Of a stretch of DNA of 64,000 bases, positions 52,596 through 61,628 are shown piece after piece. The number at the start of each line of letters is the position of its first letter. The stretch's first letter is position 1. The DNA is from Anaerobacterium chartisolvens (GTDB lineage Bacteria; Bacillota; Clostridia; Acetivibrionales; DSM-27016). A program made the position numbers and the translations under genes. The stretch lies in contig NZ_QPJT01000009.1 in assembly GCF_003337415.1 (NCBI RefSeq), positions 1 to 64,000 on the forward strand, in the 5' to 3' direction. The notes under the pieces are model-generated. The model had not been told where the DNA came from. It was given only the letters and a program-made list of their open reading frames with translations, and ran no database searches.

Positions 52596-53924
52596 TCACA
52601 GCTCTCCTGTTATTGCAGCCAGCCTGTCTGAACTGTCGGGAAGCAGCGGCCTTTCGCCCTCCGTATATGAAAATATTGAGAGTTGCTCATAATTTGACGC
52701 ATTCACAAGATGCCTTGGAGGCTTATCTGCCAGAAGCCCATTTTTAATTACCAATTCATTAATTCTCTTTTCGCCATAGTATTTACCCTTGCAGGTAATA
52801 AAAAACCGTGCCCTTTTGAGTACCACCCCAAGCCTTTTTAAGCTGTCAAAATCCAAGCTGCATATTCTCCTTGCCGCAGCTATTCTTCGTGCCGATTTGA
52901 CACCTATTCCGGGAACCCTTAAAAGGGTATTTATGTCGGCAATATTGATTTCAACAGGAAACATATGAAGATTCCTTATCGCCCAGTCCGATTTTGGGTC
53001 GAGATCAATTGAAAAATCGGGCTGCCCTTCATTCAGAAGCTCATTTGCAGAAAAGCCGTAAAACCTCAAAAGCCAGTCGGCCTGATAAAGCCTATGCTCT
53101 CTGAGCAAAGGAGGACCTGCATTAAGGGCGGGAAGGCTTGGATGCTCCAATACAGGCACATACGCCGAGTAGTAGACCCTTTTTAAATTAAACCTGTTAT
53201 ACAGGTTTTCGGACAATCTCAGTATTTTCAAGTCGCTGTCCCTTGTTGCACCTACGATAAGCTGCGTGCTCTGTCCGGCAGGAACAAATGAGGGCGCTTT
53301 TTTATAAATCCGCCTCTCCTCTTGCCTTTCCAGTATTCTGGAATTTATAAAGCTCATCGGCTTTACTATCGACTCCTTATTCTTTTGGGGCGCCAGAAGC
53401 TTAAGGCCCTCGCTGGAGGGCAGCTCGATATTTACACTCATACGGTCGGCAAGCCTTCCCGCTTTGGATATCAACGCCGCGTCAGCCCCCGGGATAGCCT
53501 TCATATGGATATACCCGTTAAAACGGTATTCGCTCCTAAGCTTGTGCACCGTTTTAATCATGAGCTCCATCGTATAGTCGGGGCTTTTAATAACTGCCGA
53601 GCTTAAAAAAAGCCCCTCTATAAAATTCCTCCTGTAAAAGTTTATAGTAATATCGGCCACCTCATCAGGAGTAAATGAAGCCCTTGGCACATCATTGCTG
53701 GAACGGTTTACACAATATGTACAGTTAAAAATACAGTCATTTGTGAGCAGAATTTTTAAAAGCGATATGCACCTGCCGTCCTGCGACCAGCTATGGCAAA
53801 TTCCGCATTGTGCCGCATTCCCGATGCCTCCGGGGCTGTTTTTTCTTGAACTTCCCGAGGAGGAACAGGAAACATCGTATTTTGCTGCGGCTGCCAGTAT
53901 TTCAAGCTTCGATTGCAAATTCAC
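52596..53924 (-). CDS. Putative DNA modification/repair radical SAM protein (TIGR03916 type)
   Basis: About 442 residues from GTG 53924 (MNLQSKLEILAAAAKYDVSC); GTG 53933 overlaps the AGAGGTG ribosome binding site. The radical-SAM cluster motif is NDCIFNCTYCVNRS near residue 70, preceded by an extra cysteine pair in QCGICHSWSQDGRC. The C-terminal region has a helix-hairpin-helix, LLRVPGIGVKSARRIAAARR, which suggests DNA binding. It is the conserved partner of the DUF4130 protein. The reaction is unknown. A well-formed promoter lies upstream on the minus strand. Confidence 0.9.
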   Translation of the reverse strand: MNLQSKLEILAAAAKYDVSCSSSGSSRKNSPGGIGNAAQCGICHSWSQDGRCISLLKILLTNDCIFNCTYCVNRSSNDVPRASFTPDEVADITINFYRRNFIEGLFLSSAVIKSPDYTMELMIKTVHKLRSEYRFNGYIHMKAIPGADAALISKAGRLADRMSVNIELPSSEGLKLLAPQKNKESIVKPMSFINSRILERQEERRIYKKAPSFVPAGQSTQLIVGATRDSDLKILRLSENLYNRFNLKRVYYSAYVPVLEHPSLPALNAGPPLLREHRLYQADWLLRFYGFSANELLNEGQPDFSIDLDPKSDWAIRNLHMFPVEINIADINTLLRVPGIGVKSARRIAAARRICSLDFDSLKRLGVVLKRARFFITCKGKYYGEKRINELVIKNGLLADKPPRHLVNASNYEQLSIFSYTEGERPLLPDSSDRLAAITGEL

Positions 53925-53980
53925 AAAATTCACCTCTAAAAAATTTATTCCATCAAATCATATTCTCAAAGCATGGTTAT

Positions 53981-54009
53981 ATTATACCACAGCAACAGAA
54001 AAATATCAA
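53981..54009 (-). promoter_or_regulatory. Putative sigma-A promoter for the radical-SAM pair
   Basis: Read on the minus strand, TTGATA and TATAAT are separated by exactly 17 bases, with the start expected near 53974, about 50 bases before the gene. The rest of the 394-base gap to 54318 is AT-rich, with no other supported feature apart from the divergent promoter. Confidence 0.65.
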
Positions 54010-54238
54010 ACATATGTTCTGGATAAATTTAAAAATATTTTATGTTAATAGAAATAGTATGCATTTATTGACATGTGTAAGTTATTGGGATAAAATGGTG
54101 TTGAGTAAAGAAAATCGCAATCCAATCTGCCTTTTAATATTTCGATATTATATAATTATTTTTTGTAAAACATAACAGCTTGATTGTAAATTTTAATACA
54201 AAAACCAACTTTTTTGCTGCTTTAAGTTATTTTTTATA

Positions 54239-54267
54239 TTGTCTGTACATTTTGCCAAATTTATAAT
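54239..54267 (+). promoter_or_regulatory. Putative sigma-A promoter for the three-component sensor operon
   Basis: TTGTCT and TATAAT are separated by 17 bases; the start is expected near 54274, about 45 bases before the lipoprotein gene. Confidence 0.65.
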
Positions 54268-54318
54268 ATAACTATGTAGAGCGTAATTTTTATGTGCCAA
54301 TTCTGGGGGTGATATTGG

Positions 54319-55317
54319 ATGAGAAAAATTACAAGGTCATTTTTAGCAGCCATTTTAATATCTTTACTTTTTTCTGCCGTAGCTTGCTCGAGAGATAAAG
54401 AACCGGATGCTGCTCAAGATACCGAAAAAATTCAAAAAAAAATTGTTTTGGGCTTTTCGCAGGTTGGAGCAGAAAGCAATTGGAGGACAGCAAATTCCGA
54501 ATCCATTAAGACCGCGGCACGGGATGAGGGAATTGAGCTTTTATTTTTAAGCGCACAGCAAAAGCCTGAAAATCAAATAAAGGATGTCAGATCATTGATT
54601 GCCCAGCAGGTCGACGTAATTGCCTTCTCCCCAATTGTTGAATATGGCTGGGGGACTGTACTCAAAGAGGCCAAGTTGGCGGGAATACCTGTGATTATAA
54701 TGGATAGAGGTATTGACGAGCAGGACAAGTCACTCTATGTTACCCATATAGGCTCAGATTTTGCCGAGCAGGGAAGAAAGGCCGGGAGGTGGCTTTTAGA
54801 AAAGGTAGGGGATAGCAACGAAAGAGTAAATGTGGTAGAAATTCAAGGCACCTTTGGTTCAACACCCACCAATGGAAGAAGAGAGGGCTTTATAGAGATC
54901 ATCAAACAGAACCCCAATATCTTCGTCACTAACTCTAAGGCTGGTGATTTCATGCGTTCAAAGGGTAAGGAGGTAATGGAGGAATTTTTAAATGACAAAG
55001 GCTCTGAAATTGACGTAGTATATGCGCACAATGACGATATGGCGTTAGGTGCCATCGAGGCTATAGAGGAGTATGGGCTGAGACCTGGAAAGGATATTAA
55101 AATAATTTCGATAGATGCGGTTAAGGCGGCCTTTGATGCTATGAAGGCCGGCAAGCTTAATTGCACGGTGGAATGCAATCCTCTTCAGGGTCCCGAATTA
55201 ATGAAGGCGGTAAAGGATCTCATGGCGGGAAAGCAGTTGCCTAAAAGAATAGTTATTAATGAAGGCATATTTCGTGAAGAAACAGCCGAAGCAGATTTCA
55301 TCAATCGAAATTATTAA
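54319..55317 (+). CDS. Sugar-binding lipoprotein (periplasmic-binding protein, YtfQ-like)
   Basis: A 332-residue type I binding protein. The signal peptide ends in the lipobox SAVACS, so cysteine 23 is probably lipidated. The mature part follows the ribose/galactofuranose-binding pattern (VLGFSQVGAESNWRTANSES, IAFSPIVEYGWGTVL, GIPVIIMDRGI, AHNDDMALGAIEAI, IISIDAVKAAFDAM). No permease or ATPase gene is adjacent; instead a kinase and regulator follow. By analogy with the XylFII-LytS-YesN arrangement it probably serves as the external sugar sensor for the kinase rather than as a transport component. The ligand is not predictable. Confidence 0.88.
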   Translation: MRKITRSFLAAILISLLFSAVACSRDKEPDAAQDTEKIQKKIVLGFSQVGAESNWRTANSESIKTAARDEGIELLFLSAQQKPENQIKDVRSLIAQQVDVIAFSPIVEYGWGTVLKEAKLAGIPVIIMDRGIDEQDKSLYVTHIGSDFAEQGRKAGRWLLEKVGDSNERVNVVEIQGTFGSTPTNGRREGFIEIIKQNPNIFVTNSKAGDFMRSKGKEVMEEFLNDKGSEIDVVYAHNDDMALGAIEAIEEYGLRPGKDIKIISIDAVKAAFDAMKAGKLNCTVECNPLQGPELMKAVKDLMAGKQLPKRIVINEGIFREETAEADFINRNY

Positions 55318-55369
55318 AAGTATAGTTTCGGCGTTATATACAGGTTTCATTCAGGGAGGGGGCTTGTTT

Positions 55370-56857
55370 GTGAAACCGTTTTCACCAAAGCATATCATAA
55401 AAAAGATGAAACTTGTAGATTTGGTAATGGAAGCAAATTTATCTATAAGAAGCAAGATCATCATTGCATTTATTGTGATCATTCTATTAATGGTTATAAT
55501 GAATGTGGTAATGCTATACAACTCATTAAAATACAGCGAAAGGTATAATGTTATTGTTTCAAATATTACAACCGCCAACAGCATTAATGGAATAGTTAAA
55601 ACCAGAATTGATTCCGAAATGTGGGACATTGTTGCGGGCAAGATCAAATTTGAGGATGGAAAGCAGTATTCTATTATTAATGAAATCAATCAAAACATCA
55701 GGGGAATCGTGGAGAATGTAAGCACAGATGAAAACAGGACAAGATTGGATGTCACTCTTCGAACGATTGATACTCTAAAACGGTACATAGATCAGATAGG
55801 CCAGCAGATTGAGGAGAGAAGACCCGTATCGGAAAATGAGGCCGTTTTGGATGAAATCAGAGGAGTATCCTCCCTTGTAGAAGACAATATACAGAAATTT
55901 ATACTATACGAAATACAGAGCACGGAGAAAATAGGAAATGAAATACGCAAGAGTTATCATAGCTGGATGATAATGAATGTCGCCGTTTTTGGAATAGGGC
56001 TGCTATTTTCCTCTGTCGCCGCCTGGGTAATCTCGGAGAGCATATCCAAGCCCATTCGTGAAATTCACAATATGACAAAGTCCATTGCCGCCGGTAATCT
56101 TAATGTGAGGGTTGAAAATAAAAATGTGGATGAAATTGCCGCATTGGGAATGAGCTTCAACATAATGACTCAAAAGATAAAGGAATTGCTGGAAAGAAGT
56201 ATTAAGGAGCAGGAAAATTTAAAAAAGTCCGAACTGAAGGTTTTACAAGCACAAATCAATCCTCATTTTCTTTACAATACCTTAGACAACATTGTATGGA
56301 TGGCGGAGGCCAATAAAAGCAAGGAGGTTATTAAAATTGTCAGAGCCCTGTCAAGCTTTTTTAGAATCACCTTAAGCAAGGGCAAGGACTGGATTCCAAT
56401 CAGCGATGAGGTTGCGCATATCCGAAGCTACCTGATTATTCAGAAAATCAGGTACAGAGATATTCTTGACTTTCAAATAGACGTGGATGAGTCCATTCTG
56501 GAATACAATATATTAAAATTGACATTGCAGCCTTTAGTCGAGAATGCACTTTACCACGGAATAAAAAATAAAAGGGAGGGAGGAGTCATTACAGTAAAGG
56601 GTTATGTGGCGGAAAAAGGAAATGTAATTTTTGAAATAAACGACAATGGAGCAGGAATGACGCCGGAGCGTCTGGCAGAGATACAGAAAACACTTGACAG
56701 TAATACAGTTGGATTTATGATTAAAGAAAGCGGGTTCGGCCTGAACAATGTACATAAAAGAATTAAGCTTTACTACGGAAATCAATATGGACTAAAAATT
56801 CAAAGCGAATTTAAGAAGGGAACTCAAGTAGCCGTTCTTATTCCTATGGAGAGGTGA
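55370..56857 (+). CDS. Sensor histidine kinase, LytS/YesM type
   Basis: GTG 55370, behind GGGAGGGGG, gives 495 residues; the frame is open from 55259 inside the previous gene. There are two transmembrane helices (IIIAFIVIILLMVIMNVVML and MNVAVFGIGLLFSSVAAWVI) with an extracytoplasmic helical sensor region of about 140 residues between them. These are followed by a HAMP linker, the His_kinase domain with LQAQINPHFLYNTLDNIVWM, and an ATPase domain with the N box VENALYHGIKNK and G box GFGLNNVHKRI. It probably reads the binding protein upstream and phosphorylates the next gene's product. Confidence 0.92.
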   Translation: MKPFSPKHIIKKMKLVDLVMEANLSIRSKIIIAFIVIILLMVIMNVVMLYNSLKYSERYNVIVSNITTANSINGIVKTRIDSEMWDIVAGKIKFEDGKQYSIINEINQNIRGIVENVSTDENRTRLDVTLRTIDTLKRYIDQIGQQIEERRPVSENEAVLDEIRGVSSLVEDNIQKFILYEIQSTEKIGNEIRKSYHSWMIMNVAVFGIGLLFSSVAAWVISESISKPIREIHNMTKSIAAGNLNVRVENKNVDEIAALGMSFNIMTQKIKELLERSIKEQENLKKSELKVLQAQINPHFLYNTLDNIVWMAEANKSKEVIKIVRALSSFFRITLSKGKDWIPISDEVAHIRSYLIIQKIRYRDILDFQIDVDESILEYNILKLTLQPLVENALYHGIKNKREGGVITVKGYVAEKGNVIFEINDNGAGMTPERLAEIQKTLDSNTVGFMIKESGFGLNNVHKRIKLYYGNQYGLKIQSEFKKGTQVAVLIPMER

Positions 56858-56861
56858 GAGT

Positions 56862-58469
56862 GTGTATAAAGTGTTTCTTATAGATGATGAAATCGTAATT
56901 CGTGAAGGCATTAGAGACAGCGTCAAGTGGGACGACACCGATTTTATCTTCTCTGGTGAAGCACCCGATGGAGAGTTTGCACTGCCGTTGATTCAGGAAA
57001 TAAAGCCGGATATACTGATTACGGATATTAAAATGCCTTTTATGGATGGCCTGCAGCTAAGCCGTATTGTTAGAAAAAATATGCCTTGGGTAAAAATTAT
57101 TATTCTTAGCGGACATGACGAGTTCAGCTTTGCAAAAGAAGCTATGAGCATCGGAGTGACAGAATACCTGCTGAAGCCTGTAAGCTCGGCAGATCTCCTT
57201 GAATCCTTGAACAAGGTTATGATTCAAATCGAAAATGAAAAAAAAGAAAGGGAGGACGCCGAAAAAATAAAAAAACAGCTTGAGCTAAATGCACCGTTAT
57301 TCCGGGACAAGTTTTTGAATGAACTGACACTGGGCATGGTAAGCCCTGTTGATGTCATTGATAACTGTGCTTATTTTCACATCAATATAATATCCAAATT
57401 TTATCTTGTGGAAATTATTGAAATTGAAATCACCAAAAAGGATCCGATGGAAAGAGATTACTCGGAGTTTCTAAAAGCAGAAGCGTTGATAGATAAGGTT
57501 GTGACAGAGAATAATGACGTTATAAAATTCAGGAGGAACTTAGGAGAAATAATTCTTATAATAAAGGGGAACAACGCAGAATCACTGGAAGAGACTGCGT
57601 ACCAGCTGGCACAGTCTATAAAATATACAGTGGAAAGGGATAGCTCCTGTACACTTGGGATAGGTATAGGAAGCGTACAGGAAAGATTACAGGGAATCTC
57701 GCAATCTTATAAGGAAGCCGATACAATAAAGCATTACAGATATATATACGGAAAAAGCAAAATTTTGGGCATAAATGACATTAAGCCCACTCCGGGAGGC
57801 AAAAAAGACTTTATAAAGGTAAGAAAAAACGATGTCTATGATTTTTTAAAGTGCGGGCTTAAGACTGATGTCCAGCTCTTCGTAGAGCAATATATAAATG
57901 ATTTAAGCGAAGTGGAAATGAATTCGCTTATCTATATATATTATGTTTTTTTAGACATTGTATTGAACGCCTCAAGATTTATAAATGAGCTTGGAGGCGA
58001 GGTTGAAGAATTTATTCCGGAGGTGGCTTGCCTGGAAAGCTTTGTTACGCGCATTGATTCAATAGATAATTTTAAAGAGCTGACAGAAAATATTTTAAAC
58101 AGAGTATTTGAATTCAGGAATACTCAGGTGGAAAAAAAGTATGACAGTACAATATATAAAGCAAAGGAATATATCCGCAATAATTTTTCCAACGCCGGCA
58201 TTTCGCTTAATTCAGTTGCGTCCTATGTAAATGTCAGCCCAAGTCATTTCAGTACAATATTCAGTCAGGAGACGGGAGAAACGTTCATAGAATACCTGAC
58301 AAAAGTAAGAGTTAAAAAGGCAGTGGAGCTGTTAAAAACCACCTCATTAAAATCATCTGAAATTGCATATATCATTGGGTACAGTGATCCGCATTATTTT
58401 AGCTATATTTTTAAAAAGGCCATGAGAATAACTCCAAAGGACTTCAGGAAGAGTCATAAGGAGCAATGA
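56862..58469 (+). CDS. Response regulator with AraC-type DNA-binding domain (YesN type)
   Basis: A 535-residue regulator. The receiver domain (1-125) has the acidic pair in FLIDDEIVIREG, phosphorylated aspartate in ILITDIKMPFMDGLQ and lysine in EYLLKPVSS. A middle region of about 300 residues has no clear domain. The C-terminal AraC double helix-turn-helix (about 430-530) includes SLNSVASYVNVSPSHFSTIF, FIEYLTKVRVKKAVELL and IAYIIGYSDPHYFSYIFKKA. GTG 56862 lies five bases after the kinase stop. Its target is not obvious locally: the genes downstream have their own promoter. Confidence 0.93.
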   Translation: MYKVFLIDDEIVIREGIRDSVKWDDTDFIFSGEAPDGEFALPLIQEIKPDILITDIKMPFMDGLQLSRIVRKNMPWVKIIILSGHDEFSFAKEAMSIGVTEYLLKPVSSADLLESLNKVMIQIENEKKEREDAEKIKKQLELNAPLFRDKFLNELTLGMVSPVDVIDNCAYFHINIISKFYLVEIIEIEITKKDPMERDYSEFLKAEALIDKVVTENNDVIKFRRNLGEIILIIKGNNAESLEETAYQLAQSIKYTVERDSSCTLGIGIGSVQERLQGISQSYKEADTIKHYRYIYGKSKILGINDIKPTPGGKKDFIKVRKNDVYDFLKCGLKTDVQLFVEQYINDLSEVEMNSLIYIYYVFLDIVLNASRFINELGGEVEEFIPEVACLESFVTRIDSIDNFKELTENILNRVFEFRNTQVEKKYDSTIYKAKEYIRNNFSNAGISLNSVASYVNVSPSHFSTIFSQETGETFIEYLTKVRVKKAVELLKTTSLKSSEIAYIIGYSDPHYFSYIFKKAMRITPKDFRKSHKEQ

Positions 58470-58501
58470 AAGCATGACCGAGGACATAAAAATATCAAAA
58501 T

Positions 58502-58556
58502 GGCTGTAGAAAGCTGTGAATACTTCACAGGCGCAAAGGCCTACAGCCTTTATGTT
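58502..58556 (+). terminator. Branched terminator-like hairpin after the regulator gene
   Basis: GGCTGTAG pairs with CTACAGCC, enclosing an inner hairpin CTGTGAA-TAC-TTCACAG, followed by TTTATGTTT. It closes the three-component operon. Confidence 0.7.
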
Positions 58557-58586
58557 TAATTTTGATTGCAATGCATTGTAAATGTC

Positions 58587-58615
58587 TTGTAAACTTACCA
58601 ACGGCATAGTATAAT
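58587..58615 (+). promoter_or_regulatory. Putative sigma-A promoter for the membrane protein/secA-like pair
   Basis: TTGTAA and TATAAT are separated by 17 bases; the start is expected near 58622, about 65 bases before the small membrane protein gene. Confidence 0.65.
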
Positions 58616-58687
58616 TGTACTGTAATTATATAAAATATGGAATTAAATAAAATTTGGGATATATTTTTCTGAAGGGTTAATTTTTAT

Positions 58688-59011
58688 ATGCTTGCGTTAT
58701 TTCGGACTGCAATTAGGCCCTTAACAAAATCAATAGTGGATTTTACAAAGCTGGCTTTAGCCTTATTTACAGCAGCTTTAGTTTCTATTGCAGATATCCT
58801 GTTTTACGAAAAGCAGGTATTCATAAAGTCGGCTATCGAATGTATTTGCCCCGGCATATATACAGCGTTAATTATCTTTGCTGGTATATTATCGTTGTTT
58901 TTGTTATGCATTACCATTAATATATATTTGATTCTTGAGATTATTTTTTTATTCAGTACCTTAATTCTTATTTTATTTCAAAACATTAAAATACCATTCA
59001 AATCTGTCTGA
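58688..59011 (+). CDS. Small membrane protein upstream of the secA-like gene
   Basis: A 107-residue hydrophobic protein with two or three transmembrane segments (LALALFTAALVSIADILFY, YTALIIFAGILSLFLLCITI, YLILEIIFLFSTLILILFQ). AAGGG at about 58673 is a plausible if weak ribosome binding site, and a good promoter lies upstream. I recognise no family. The 176-base gap to the secA-like gene is compatible with one transcript. Coding status is likely but not certain; the even spread of hydrophobic segments and charged ends supports it. Confidence 0.6.
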   Translation: MLALFRTAIRPLTKSIVDFTKLALALFTAALVSIADILFYEKQVFIKSAIECICPGIYTALIIFAGILSLFLLCITINIYLILEIIFLFSTLILILFQNIKIPFKSV

Positions 59012-59187
59012 TGCTTATCATTTAAGTAATTGAATAATCAGGTGCTTTTGTTGGCGATGCACATAAAGCGGTCGTTAAATTCCGTAGTCATTTTGTCTGC
59101 GTTTTTTAGGCGACTGGGTAAATGGAAAGCCGAAAGCAGGCAATAAAAGCAGAGCGAAAGCTCATAATACAATGAAGGAAAAATATA

Positions 59188-61620
59188 ATGGAGGTTTTGA
59201 GACAGATGCTGAAAAAAATGAATATGGATAAGCTTGCTTTGAACGCTCACGGAATCAACTATTCCGATTATGATATTATAGATTACCGGGAGCTGTTGGA
59301 GGATATAAAGAGAACAAATCTAAAGAGTGAAAGCGACAGCTCATTAAAAAAAATATCCGCAGAGATTTTAAATCAGGCACGGGATTGGGCAACGCATCTT
59401 GATGATCTGCTGCCAAGAGCTTATGCGCTGGTATTCGAGACGGCAAAAAGGGTATTGGGCCTCACTGCCTTTGATGTACAGATTATAGCGGGAGCTGCCA
59501 TGCACCATGGAAAGCTTGTAGAATTGCAGACAGGGGAAGGGAAAACTCTGGCGGCAGTATTTCCCGCATATCTGAACGCCCTTACCGGCAGAGGTGTACA
59601 TGTCCTCACTGCAAATGACTATCTGGCTAGGAGGGATGCAGGGTGGATGGGACCTGTATACACCTTTCTGGGCCTGACGACGGGCTTTATTAACGAGGGT
59701 ATGGCAAAAGAGGCGCGGAGAAAGGCATATGCCTGCGATATAACCTATATTACTGCCAAGGAAGCGGGATTTGACTACCTTAGAGATTGCTTGTGCTATG
59801 AGGTAAATGAGCTTGTACAGCGTGAATTTAATTTTGCAATAGTGGATGAGGCAGATTCCATACTTATTGATGAATCCCGTATTCCCCTTATAATATCAGA
59901 GAATGTCCCTGTGGCCCAGGGAACACGCGAGGAGATTACAAACATAGTGGGAATGCTTGAAGCCGGTGTTGATTATGATACCGATGAGGCTTCAAGAAAT
60001 GTTTACCTCACCGATCAGGGAACAAACCGGGTGGAGAAGCTTCTGGGGTGCGGAAATATATATGCCGAAGAAAATTATGAATTATTGATTGAGTTGAATT
60101 GCGCACTTCATGCCGGCACACTGTTAAGGCGTGATGTGGATTACATAGTTCAAGACGGAAGGGTTGAGCTTGTGGATGAGCTTACAGGCCGTGTAGCTGA
60201 TAAACGCGTCTGGCCTGACGGACTGCAGGCAGCAATAGAATCCAAGGAAGGGATAACGAGCTTTTCAAAGGGCAGAATTCTGGGAACAATAACAGTACAG
60301 CATTTTATGGAAAATTATCGTAGAATATGCGGAATGACGGCTACGGCAAAAACATCTGAGGGAGAGTTTAAGGAGTTTTATAATCTGGATGTTGTTGCTA
60401 TTCCCCCAAACAGGCCCTGTATCAGAATAGATTATCAAGACGCTGTTTTTACCCATTTACAAGCAAAGTATGAGGCGCTGACTGCGGAAATAAAAAGGAC
60501 TCATGCAACGGGCAGACCCATACTGGTGGGTACGGCCAGTATAGAGGAATCTGAAAAACTTGCCGACACACTGCAAAAGGCAGGAATCAAATGCAATGTA
60601 CTCAACGCAAAAAACGACGAATTGGAGGCTGGAATCATCGCCCAAGCAGGGACTCTTGGGGCTGTAACCGTCTCAACCAATATGGCCGGACGCGGCACCG
60701 ACATACGCTTAGGGGGAGATCTGGAGAAGGAACGGGAGAAGGTAGTAGGCCTGGGAGGCTTATACGTCATAGCAACAAATAAATACGAAAGCAGGCGTAT
60801 AGACGACCAGCTCCGGGGACGTGCCGGCAGGCAGGGCGACCCGGGCTCGTCAAGGTTCTTTGTTAGTCTGGAGGACGATTTATTTAAGAAATATGGCAAC
60901 AGCACGCTTATTTCATCAATGCGGCGTATGAAAAAGCAGGAGGGTCCCATTGATAATCCGATATACCTGCGTTCGACGGAGAAGGTTCAAAAGGTTGCTG
61001 AAGGACAGAATGCCAGTATTAGGGGATTTCTCTGGAGGTATTCCTATATTATTGAGGAGCAGCGCAAAATCATATATAAAAGACGCCGGGATATTTTGTT
61101 TGGCAGAGTAGGTATTTACCTGCTTGAAGAAATGGCTCCCGAGCAATACAGGCTTGCCCTGAAATATGTGGATGCCAGTGCTTTAAAAAAGGTGGAAAAA
61201 TATATTTTTCTTTACCACATAGACCAGTGCTGGGCGGAATATTTAGCCCGGGTAAATTGCATACGGGAGGGTATACATCTGGTTAATATCGGAGGAATGA
61301 ACCCACTTGAAGAATATAACAGGATCGTTATTGAAGAATATCGGAATTTAAACCAGATGATTGATGATGAAGCTATAAATGCATTCAATCAAATGGATTT
61401 TTCCGGCGGGAGAGTTGACCTAAGCGGGGCGGGGATTAAGGCACCGGCGTCAACCTGGACTTATCAGGTTACAGACAACCCTTTTTCGGATGATCTGGGG
61501 ATGCTCCTTGCAAACAGCAGAAATATAGGCCTTGCAGGCATTGGAATGATATTGATGTGGCCTGTGCTGCTGTTCGGATTAATATATAATCGGTTCAGAA
61601 AAAATAAGCATATTAAATAG
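59188..61620 (+). CDS. SecA-like ATPase with C-terminal membrane anchor (accessory SecA candidate)
   Basis: An 810-residue protein with the full SecA motor. It has LDDLLPRAYALVFETAKRVL, Walker A in LQTGEGKTLAA near residue 118, NDYLARRDAGWMGP, Walker B VDEADSILIDESR, the DELTGR of the linker region, and motif VI in RIDDQLRGRAGRQGDPGS. It differs from housekeeping SecA in three ways: an unusual N-terminal about 60 residues, no C-terminal zinc tail (CxCxxxxxxxCH is absent), and a hydrophobic helix near the C terminus (NIGLAGIGMILMWPVLLFGL) followed by the basic NRFRKNKHIK. It resembles SecA2-type proteins but no SecY2 or glycosylation genes are near. ATG 59188 follows AAGGAA. Confidence 0.88.
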   Translation: MEVLRQMLKKMNMDKLALNAHGINYSDYDIIDYRELLEDIKRTNLKSESDSSLKKISAEILNQARDWATHLDDLLPRAYALVFETAKRVLGLTAFDVQIIAGAAMHHGKLVELQTGEGKTLAAVFPAYLNALTGRGVHVLTANDYLARRDAGWMGPVYTFLGLTTGFINEGMAKEARRKAYACDITYITAKEAGFDYLRDCLCYEVNELVQREFNFAIVDEADSILIDESRIPLIISENVPVAQGTREEITNIVGMLEAGVDYDTDEASRNVYLTDQGTNRVEKLLGCGNIYAEENYELLIELNCALHAGTLLRRDVDYIVQDGRVELVDELTGRVADKRVWPDGLQAAIESKEGITSFSKGRILGTITVQHFMENYRRICGMTATAKTSEGEFKEFYNLDVVAIPPNRPCIRIDYQDAVFTHLQAKYEALTAEIKRTHATGRPILVGTASIEESEKLADTLQKAGIKCNVLNAKNDELEAGIIAQAGTLGAVTVSTNMAGRGTDIRLGGDLEKEREKVVGLGGLYVIATNKYESRRIDDQLRGRAGRQGDPGSSRFFVSLEDDLFKKYGNSTLISSMRRMKKQEGPIDNPIYLRSTEKVQKVAEGQNASIRGFLWRYSYIIEEQRKIIYKRRRDILFGRVGIYLLEEMAPEQYRLALKYVDASALKKVEKYIFLYHIDQCWAEYLARVNCIREGIHLVNIGGMNPLEEYNRIVIEEYRNLNQMIDDEAINAFNQMDFSGGRVDLSGAGIKAPASTWTYQVTDNPFSDDLGMLLANSRNIGLAGIGMILMWPVLLFGLIYNRFRKNKHIK
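60822..60849. repeat. 28-base segment nearly identical to 36827-36854
   Basis: Lies within the secA-like gene at its conserved RAGRQGDPGS motif. It matches an insertion in the rluD-like gene at 27 of 28 bases; the partner entry gives details. Confidence 0.85.
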
Positions 61621-61628
61621 ATTGGCAA

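Noticed and set aside
59188-61620. Housekeeping secA
   Set aside because: It lacks the zinc-binding C-terminal tail, has a C-terminal membrane helix and is not next to prfB or hpf genes that commonly flank secA in Firmicutes.
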